Assembly: GCA_020721025.1 (NCBI GenBank)
Contig: DYNO01000106.1
Location: 1-11,488, forward strand
From: Thiomargarita sp.
GTDB lineage: Bacteria > Pseudomonadota > Gammaproteobacteria > Beggiatoales > Beggiatoaceae
Length of the DNA: 11,488 nt
Reading direction: 5' to 3'
In this document: positions 6,306 to 11,488 of the stretch, in pieces
Layout of the letters: the number at the start of each line of letters is the position of its first letter
Numbering within the stretch: position 1 is the stretch's first letter
Made by a program: the position numbers and the translations under genes
The notes under the pieces: generated by a model
Databases searched by the model: none
Seen by the model: the letters and a program-made list of their open reading frames with translations, nothing else
Told to the model about the DNA's origin: nothing

Positions 6306-8360
6306 ATGAAGAGAATATTGATAAACGCGACCCAACCAGAAGAATTACGCGTAGCAATGGTTGATGGACAACGGTTATATAATTTTGATATTGAAACCGC
6401 AGCGCGTAAGCAGTCTAAATCAAATATTTACAAAGGACGAATCACTCGGTTAGAACAAAGTTTGGAAGCGGCATTTGTGGATTACGGGGCAGAACGGCAT
6501 GGGTTTTTACCGCTCAAGGACATTGCACGCGGGTATTTTAAGAAGCCCGAACTTGTTGATGACGGAAATGAGGCGGCGACAGAATCGTATTCTCGTGCCA
6601 ATGTCAAAAACTTGTTGCGCGAAGGGCAGGAACTCATTGTTCAGGTTGATAAAGAAGAACGGGGCAGCAAGGGCGCGGCATTGACCACCTTTATCAGTCT
6701 CGCGGGGCGATATTTGGTGTTGATGCCCAACAATCCGCGGGCGGGTGGCGTGTCGCGGCGCATTGAAGGCGAAGATCGTACCGAAGCGCGGGAAGTGATG
6801 AATTCGTTGGAACTTCCTGATGGCATGGGGGTGATTTTGCGTACCGCAGGCGTGGGGAAATCGGCGGAAGAATTGCGTTGGGATTTAGAATACTTGCTGC
6901 AATTGTGGTCAGCGATAGAAAATGCCGCGCAACAACGTATCGCACCGTTTTTAATCTATCAAGAAAGTAACATCATTATTCGCGCCATTCGTGACTACTT
7001 GCGTGAAGACATTGGCGAAATCTTGGTTGATGACGAGGAGATTTATAACGAAGCTGCCGAATTCATGCGTCAAGTGATGCCGCAACATGTTGAAAAAGTG
7101 AAATTGTACAAGGATAAAGTACCGCTATTTTCTCGTTTTCAAATTGAAAGTCAGATTGAAACCGCATTTCAACGCGAGGTCAAATTACCCTCCGGCGGTG
7201 CGATTGTGTTTGATCACACCGAAGCTTTGGTGGCAATTGACATTAACTCGGCGCGGGCAACCAAGGGCGTGGATATTGAAGAAACTGCGTTAAATACCAA
7301 TTTAGAAGCGGTGGAAGAAGTGGCGCGGCAATTGCGGTTGCGTGACGTGGGCGGCTTGGTTGTGATTGATTTTATTGACATGCTCAGTCATCGTAATCAA
7401 CGTGAAGTCGAAGGTCGCTTGAAAGAATCCTTGAAAATGGATCGGGCGCGGGTACAAGTGGGGCGAATTTCCCGTTTTGGTCTGCTCGAAATGTCGCGGC
7501 AACGGTTGCGTCCGTCATTGGGCGAATCCAGTCAAGTGGTGTGTCCGCGGTGCAGTGGGCAAGGCACGATTCGTAGTGTGGAATCATTGTCACTGGCAAT
7601 TTTACGGTTGATCGAAGAAGAGGCGATGAAGGAAAACACCTCAAGAATCATTGCCCAAGTTCCGGTGGATGTCGCAACCTATTTGCTCAACGAAAAACGT
7701 CAGTCTATTTACGACATTGAAGCGCGGCAAAAGATTCACATCTTACTGATTCCTAACAAAACGATGGATACACCGATGTATCGGGTACAACGAGTGCGTT
7801 TGGATGAGAAAAAAGAAAGTGAGGATAAAGCCAGCTATCAATTGATGACTCCCGTCGATGAACCAGTGATGGAAACGCCATTTATGCCACCGCCCATTGT
7901 GGAAGATACCGAAGAACCCGCAGTGAAAGCCGTCACTCGAATCGTACCACCGCCGCCCATTCTCGAAGAAGAAACGCCAAAAACTGTCGGATGGTGGCAA
8001 CGGATGTGGGGCGGATTGTTAGGAAAAACCAGCAGTCCGGAGAGTAAGTCGGCATTGACTTCACCCAGTCCACGCAAGCATACGCCACAAAATAACAACA
8101 GATCGGCTGCGGTGAAAGCGGCGCGTCGGGCAGCTCAAGAATTGGCAAAAGTGCAACCCGCTAATGTGCCAGAGGAAATTGACGCAGACAAACCAGAGAT
8201 GACGGAAACAGATGCGAAAAAGCCGGAAACTGCCAATCGCAATCGCCGTCCCACTCGCAATAAACGCCGTAAAAGAACCGAGCCAAATACCGCGGGTAGT
8301 AACAATGCAGCAGTGGCAACCACTGAGGTGAAAAAAACGTCGGAAGTGACTAAAGAATAA
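6306..8360 (+). CDS. rne: Ribonuclease E
   Basis: Essential endoribonuclease that cleaves AU-rich single-stranded RNA in mRNA decay and rRNA/tRNA processing, at the inner membrane. I start at the ATG at 6306 (AGGGA 10 nt upstream) because MKRILINATQPEELRVAMVDG is the canonical N terminus; an in-frame start at 6261 would add 15 unrelated residues. The result is 684 residues. Visible parts: S1 domain with NIYKGRI and AAFVDYGAERHGFLPL (about 40-120), 5'-sensor and RNase H-like region, catalytic Mg-binding Asp312 (AIDINSARATKG) and Asp355 (VIDFIDM), Zn-link CPRC (Cys413, Cys416), and the small domain to about 500. Tail: proline/acidic 515-560, amphipathic GWWQRMWGGLLGK (562-574) like the membrane-targeting helix, then basic segments (599-615; 644-657). 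The tail is about 185 residues against more than 500 in E. coli RNase E, so most partner-binding sites are absent or unrecognisable. Transcribed alone. Confidence 0.97.
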   Translation: MKRILINATQPEELRVAMVDGQRLYNFDIETAARKQSKSNIYKGRITRLEQSLEAAFVDYGAERHGFLPLKDIARGYFKKPELVDDGNEAATESYSRANVKNLLREGQELIVQVDKEERGSKGAALTTFISLAGRYLVLMPNNPRAGGVSRRIEGEDRTEAREVMNSLELPDGMGVILRTAGVGKSAEELRWDLEYLLQLWSAIENAAQQRIAPFLIYQESNIIIRAIRDYLREDIGEILVDDEEIYNEAAEFMRQVMPQHVEKVKLYKDKVPLFSRFQIESQIETAFQREVKLPSGGAIVFDHTEALVAIDINSARATKGVDIEETALNTNLEAVEEVARQLRLRDVGGLVVIDFIDMLSHRNQREVEGRLKESLKMDRARVQVGRISRFGLLEMSRQRLRPSLGESSQVVCPRCSGQGTIRSVESLSLAILRLIEEEAMKENTSRIIAQVPVDVATYLLNEKRQSIYDIEARQKIHILLIPNKTMDTPMYRVQRVRLDEKKESEDKASYQLMTPVDEPVMETPFMPPPIVEDTEEPAVKAVTRIVPPPPILEEETPKTVGWWQRMWGGLLGKTSSPESKSALTSPSPRKHTPQNNNRSAAVKAARRAAQELAKVQPANVPEEIDADKPEMTETDAKKPETANRNRRPTRNKRRKRTEPNTAGSNNAAVATTEVKKTSEVTKE

Positions 8361-8376
8361 CAAATTGCGTTGTAAT

Positions 8377-8436
8377 GGTTTCGGACAGTTTTAAAATTTC
8401 ATTTGATAACAATAAACTGTCCGATACCGTATTTTT
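8377..8436 (+). terminator. Candidate rho-independent terminator after rne
   Basis: GGTTTCGGACAGTTT (8377-8391) pairs with AAACTGTCCGATACC (8414-8428): 14 of 15 positions complementary, including an 11-bp perfect core, around a 22-nt loop. TTTTT follows at 8432-8436. It begins 16 nt after the rne stop. The stem is rather AT-rich and the loop large for a textbook terminator, so a small palindromic repeat is an alternative. Confidence 0.5.
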
Positions 8437-8577
8437 CAAAGTGATACTTTTAAACCGCTGTTTCTGTGAAAATCTGATTCAGGCAAAGAAATGTCAGAAC
8501 CGATCATTTTTTCTTAACAAATGTTGATTTGAATCATATTTGCTAACTGCCACGTTACTTTGTGGGGCTGATCTGCC

Positions 8578-8609
8578 AAAGCCTGTAGTTGTGAAACTAC
8601 AGACGCTTT
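8578..8609 (+). repeat. Strong stem-loop with GTGA tetraloop
   Basis: AAAGC plus CTGTAGTT (8578-8590), loop GTGA (8591-8594), AACTACAG (8595-8602), 2-nt bulge AC, GCTTT (8605-8609): 13 base pairs closed by a GNRA-type loop when read on the plus strand. There is no T run after it, so it is not an ordinary terminator. The GNRA loop hints at an RNA element on the plus strand; a REP-like repeat is equally possible. Confidence 0.45.
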
Positions 8610-8814
8610 ATGTATCTAAATCAAAAGCCTGTGTTTATACACGACAACATACAGTGACACGGTCATTTGTTAGACACCCGTTCCCATTACTAACGGGAAA
8701 TTGATTATAGCCGTTTCTATTAGGTAGCGCAAACGACTGTTCAATCGAAATTTAACTTGCTTTTATTAGCATACATTAGGAATCGTTATGGAAATTAACG
8801 ATAGTTATCAACCG

Positions 8815-9432
8815 TTATTTGGCAGGAGGGGGTGACGTAACGGATTCAGAAAAAGAGGGAATCCCCAATTGTGCCAACCAATCATCAACCATCTCTTGAT
8901 TATTAAAATAAAATCCGACCAATGCCGTGACGATTAATAACAAAAAGATGAATTTCAACAGTTTCACCAATAATGGCGTTTGTTTACGTCCATCACTGAT
9001 CGCTTTTGCGACCTTCGCTTTATGCGCGGCGGCTTCCCGTTTTGCCTGTTTTTCTTTATCCGCTTGCAACTGAGCATCGTAACTCTGGCGTTTATCCGGG
9101 TTGTTCAAAATCGCAAATGAGCGTTGAATATCCGCGATTCTTGCTTCATAAGCCAGTTTCTGTTCCTTCGCCACATCTTGCGCGGCTTGTTTAATAATGG
9201 TTGCGTCGGTTTGATTATCTAAACCCAAAATATCTAACGCTTTTTTTCTCAATTGCGGTTCAGCATTTTTTGACTGAGTGAGCAATGTAAAGGCTTGTTT
9301 TATCCCAGCAATACTCTCTTCATAGGACTTTTTTGCATCCAAATTGGCTTGTTGCGCGGCTTGCTTGATTTTTGATTGCTCAATGTCCGCGGTAACACCC
9401 AAAACTTCGTAATGTGTTTGTTGTGCCAGCAT
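8815..9432 (-). CDS. Membrane protein with two J-domain-like repeats lacking HPD
   Basis: 205 residues, start fixed by AAGGAG 5 nt upstream of the ATG. Repeat 1 (about 7-53) begins HYEVLGV and contains KIKQAAQQANLDAKKSYEES then IAGIKQAFTLL. Repeat 2 (about 65-120) begins ALDILGL and contains IIKQAAQDVAKEQKLAYEAR then IADIQRSFAILNNPDKRQSYD, the last part being the classic helix IV end of a J domain. The repeats align with each other. Neither has the HPD tripeptide required to stimulate Hsp70 ATPase, so it is a J-like protein that probably binds a partner without activating DnaK. A charged Lys/Ala linker (122-148), one transmembrane helix (about 158-176) and a short Ser/Pro-rich tail follow. 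With no signal peptide, the J-like part is likely cytoplasmic. It appears monocistronic; function unknown. Confidence 0.8.
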   Translation of the reverse strand: MLAQQTHYEVLGVTADIEQSKIKQAAQQANLDAKKSYEESIAGIKQAFTLLTQSKNAEPQLRKKALDILGLDNQTDATIIKQAAQDVAKEQKLAYEARIADIQRSFAILNNPDKRQSYDAQLQADKEKQAKREAAAHKAKVAKAISDGRKQTPLLVKLLKFIFLLLIVTALVGFYFNNQEMVDDWLAQLGIPSFSESVTSPPPAK

Positions 9433-9492
9433 TCTAACTCCTTATGACCATGCGTGTATTTGATACCATCATGAGAATTATTGACTCTGCGT

Positions 9493-9501
9493 ATTGTAGC
9501 A
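9493..9501 (-). promoter_or_regulatory. Extended -10 promoter for the J-like gene
   Basis: The minus strand reads TGCTACAAT, an extended -10 (TGnTAnAAT). Transcription would start near 9486, giving a leader of about 55 nt before the strong ribosome-binding site. No good -35 is visible, which is common for extended -10 promoters. Confidence 0.5.
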
Positions 9502-9825
9502 CATCAACTCTGATGGACGACTCGTTTTCATAAACTTTATCATTAACTTGACGTGCCAGTTTGTCATCGATCCCACAGTCATTCACAAGCGTGTTATGAT
9601 TGATGCATCACCCAATTCTTTCTAAAATAAACAGAAAGTTATTCAATAACCCGCGATGTCCTTCATTTCCCTTATAAATCATGAAATGGTGTGATGAATC
9701 TGGTCAAGTACAGCAATGTTAAGGGATTTTAAAAAAATTGATGGTAGCGGTCAGTCGTGAGTTAAATCAATGAATTAGAAATTTAACTGACACCCTACCA
9801 AACTAACCCAAAAATCGTGATTGTG
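9502..9825. other. Intergenic region between divergent J-like and HNH genes
   Basis: No gene was found. Two short inverted repeats are visible: CTTTCT/AGAAAG around 9 nt near 9621-9648 and CATTTC/GAAATG around 13 nt near 9664-9688. TTGATG at 9738-9743 with GTTAAA 17 nt later is a weak promoter candidate for the HNH gene. Nothing else stands out. Confidence 0.4.
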
Positions 9826-10344
9826 ATGAACAGCAAAATGGACGTATTAGGTCAATCGGTGGTGGTATTTTCCAAAAATTACATGCCCGTGAACCGCGTC
9901 AATGTCAAACGGGCGATATTACTCTTGGTGACGGAAAAAGCAGAACCTTTAGAATTAAATGGTTGCAAAGCCATTGCCGTGCATTCTCCCAACATTGTGT
10001 TTTTTGTGCCACAACATATTCGTCTGAAAGAAGCCCATGCCGAACGAACGTGGCGAGTTCCTCCGGTGACGCGTCGTGAATTGTTGCGTCGGGATAAACA
10101 CACTTGTCAATATTGTGGTAGCACCAAAAAATTGACGCTGGATCATGTGGTGCCACGTTCCAAAGGAGGAAAACATACATGGGATAATATTGTCATTGCG
10201 TGTGAACAGTGCAATAGCCGCAAGGGCGACCGAACTCCGCAACAAGCCGGCATGATACTACGCACTGCTCCAAAATCGCCCGCCCATCCCGCAGTTTTAT
10301 TTGCTGAAGAATTCTGGCGCAATCACGGCTTAATCGTCGAATAA
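9826..10344 (+). CDS. HNH endonuclease-family protein
   Basis: 172 residues from the ATG at 9826. Other in-frame starts are GTG at 9817 and ATG at 9838; none has a clear Shine-Dalgarno sequence, so the start is unsure. Numbering from 9817, residues about 9-80 form the N-terminal region usual in small bacterial HNH proteins of the 5-methylcytosine-restriction-like group (VVVFSKNYMPVNRVNVKRAI, EPLELNG, VPQHIRL). The HNH domain spans about 86-145: CxxC in CQYC (97-100), LTLDHVVPRSKGG with Asp109-His110, TWDNIVIAC with Asn124, and CEQCNSRKG giving the second CxxC (129-132), then DRTPQQAG. All metal- and catalysis-associated positions seen in the family are kept. Probably a DNA nuclease; the biological target is unknown. 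It has no restriction or phage neighbours and looks like a stable housekeeping-type copy. Confidence 0.88.
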   Translation: MNSKMDVLGQSVVVFSKNYMPVNRVNVKRAILLLVTEKAEPLELNGCKAIAVHSPNIVFFVPQHIRLKEAHAERTWRVPPVTRRELLRRDKHTCQYCGSTKKLTLDHVVPRSKGGKHTWDNIVIACEQCNSRKGDRTPQQAGMILRTAPKSPAHPAVLFAEEFWRNHGLIVE

Positions 10345-10361
10345 TTGCTCATTTCCCTTGA

Positions 10362-10398
10362 TTCCTGTCGGTTACGCTACGGGAAGGTGTCGTTTTTT
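10362..10398. terminator. Weak terminator candidate between convergent genes
   Basis: TTCCTGT (10362-10368) can pair with ACGGGAA (10379-10385), 7 bp with one G-U pair and a 10-nt loop. A T6 run comes at 10393-10398, 7 nt after the stem, which is farther than ideal for the HNH transcript. The stem sequence (GTCGGTTACGCTACGGG) also resembles a fragment of a common dispersed intergenic repeat, from memory only. Confidence 0.3.
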
Positions 10399-10423
10399 CT
10401 CTTTTTTCCCTATCAGCTTGTTT

Positions 10424-11473
10424 CTATTCAACCTTATTACGATATTGTGGTAACAAACGTTTCAGGTCATCGGGCAGATGATGTGCTAATACTTGTTCGA
10501 TCAGCGGTGAATAACGTTGATATTGAATTCCCAAGTAAATCACAAAAATTCCAATCAGTGACAGTACGATGGGAAAAAGGAGCACGTCACGAAAGAGATC
10601 ATGTGCCAAATGTCCTAAATATCCCAACACTCCCAACGCGCCAAAGACAATAAAAACTTTGCGTTGCAACAATACTGAAAGCAGTATCAATCCAAGATTA
10701 ATCAAAAAATACAGAAATTTGCCTGATTCGCTGTCACTTTCTAACAATGACAATCCGCCCCAAAATGCCAACATGCCAAACAGATACATCCAAAATGCGT
10801 AATCTTGCTTGGTGCGTCGGTCAATTGCATACGCCACCAACAACATCATCAATCCGAAAATTAACGAGACCCACAACCGTTCATGCCAGTCGAAATCCAT
10901 CTTTCCGAACAATAATGGCGTTAAATCCATTGACATGTACCACAGTGAGAAGGCAACGGGTGCCATGAGGAAGGGGAAGGGAATGAAACGCAGGGCAAGG
11001 AGTCCGGCAAGAATGGTAGATAAATCAATGAAAAACCAATTGCTTTTGATGACGATATGATAATTTTCAAGCTGTTCTGATTGCGTGCCGTCGTACCACA
11101 ATCCACTCATTTCTTGAAAACCGTAAACCATCAATGGTACCATGCAGACGCTCATCGTGAATAATAACCCACCGGGAATCACTTGTTGTTCTTTAAACCA
11201 TAAATGATAACCCGCCCCGACAAAAGCCACTGCATACACTCCAGAAATAAAAAAAATACTTCCTCCACCGTATTGCTGCCATGCCAAACTTAAAAACCAA
11301 CCCATCGACAAAATAACCAACAGCGCGCCAAAGTAATAGGCTAAATGGGAAATAATGAATTGAGGTTGATCGCGATAACGCGTCTCAAATGCCTGCCATA
11401 ACGCTTCTGCCTGCGCGGGTGACAACAAATTTTGGGTGCTTGCCCACTCGAAATCGGATTTAGAAAGCTTCAT
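10424..11473 (-). CDS. Polytopic inner-membrane protein, DUF2157-like
   Basis: 349 residues with AGGA 6 nt upstream of the ATG. The first 40 residues are soluble (LSKSDFEWASTQNLLSPAQA then EALWQAF), the kind of helical N terminus that precedes the membrane part in DUF2157 proteins. About ten hydrophobic segments follow, near residues 41-64, 70-92, 98-121, 145-164, 166-184, 198-217, 225-244, 253-270, 272-293 and 299-318. The end is a basic, soluble tail (LPDDLKRLLPQYRNKVE). No catalytic motif or transporter signature is visible. The function of the family is not known, and the family name itself is a recollection based on layout, so other uncharacterised membrane families are possible. It converges on the HNH gene; the next gene upstream lies outside the window. 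Confidence 0.8.
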   Translation of the reverse strand: MKLSKSDFEWASTQNLLSPAQAEALWQAFETRYRDQPQFIISHLAYYFGALLVILSMGWFLSLAWQQYGGGSIFFISGVYAVAFVGAGYHLWFKEQQVIPGGLLFTMSVCMVPLMVYGFQEMSGLWYDGTQSEQLENYHIVIKSNWFFIDLSTILAGLLALRFIPFPFLMAPVAFSLWYMSMDLTPLLFGKMDFDWHERLWVSLIFGLMMLLVAYAIDRRTKQDYAFWMYLFGMLAFWGGLSLLESDSESGKFLYFLINLGLILLSVLLQRKVFIVFGALGVLGYLGHLAHDLFRDVLLFPIVLSLIGIFVIYLGIQYQRYSPLIEQVLAHHLPDDLKRLLPQYRNKVE

Positions 11474-11488
11474 GAGGAATCCTATAGA

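Larger units (their letters stand above)
8361..8814. other. Hairpin-rich intergenic region between rne and the J-like gene
   Basis: The two flanking genes converge here. No gene was recognised; the longest start-to-stop frames are about 15 codons. The stretch holds four separate inverted repeats: 8377-8428, 8578-8609, 8677-8697 (CCCGTT/AACGGG around 9 nt) and 8782-8802 (ATCGTTA/TAACGAT around 7 nt). Only the first is followed by a T run. The number of stems is more than two convergent terminators need, so a small RNA or small repeats are possible. Confidence 0.5.

Noticed and set aside
8669..8756. GTTAGAC and ATTTAAC as integron attC core sites
   Set aside because: They match the two core patterns, but their order is wrong for an attC site on either strand and no integron gene is present.
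8788..8835. 15-residue plus-strand frame with an AGGA ribosome-binding-like sequence
   Set aside because: It overlaps a hairpin and the 3' end of the J-like gene, is very short and resembles no known small protein.
10345..10653. Plus-strand 102-codon frame after the HNH gene
   Set aside because: Most of it is antisense to the membrane protein gene and it has no ribosome-binding site or familiar motif.

Overview
The window looks chromosomal and comes from a moderately AT-rich Gram-negative bacterium, most likely a gammaproteobacterium. RNase E matches the gammaproteobacterial type along its whole catalytic half, and a TonB-dependent receptor implies an outer membrane. The gene set and base composition recall Thiotrichales (Beggiatoa-like filamentous sulfur bacteria), but that placement is an inference. 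No rRNA, tRNA or CRISPR array was seen.

Left part (1-4232), all on the minus strand. A TonB-dependent receptor ends after about 370 residues, far short of a full barrel, next to the window edge. Upstream of it is a 114-bp MITE-like element with imperfect terminal inverted repeats and a perfect 8-bp target duplication. Then comes a two-gene unit joined by an ATGA overlap: a 602-residue protein with a degenerate methyltransferase-like domain plus GNAT acyltransferase domains, followed by a 314-residue SAM-dependent methyltransferase. These two probably modify a surface glycan or similar metabolite.

Middle (4233-6305): about 2 kb without an intact gene. It is not featureless. The plus strand at 4531-4920 reads, across frameshifts and a stop, like the C-terminal half of a tyrosine recombinase. 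The minus strand at 5603-6010 carries a second, unidentified set of broken coding-like frames. The end of the gap holds a probable promoter and a leader hairpin for RNase E.

Right part (6306-11488). rne encodes an RNase E with a complete catalytic half and a shortened C-terminal tail that keeps a membrane-anchor-like helix and basic patches. A hairpin-rich intergenic region follows. Then come a small membrane protein with two J-domain-like repeats that both lack HPD (minus strand), a free-standing HNH endonuclease-family protein (plus), and a convergent polytopic membrane protein resembling DUF2157 (minus). These right-hand genes look like single transcription units with no obvious shared pathway. 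The less ordinary signals are the MITE, the ruined integrase region, the tandem HPD-less J-like protein and the intergenic hairpins.
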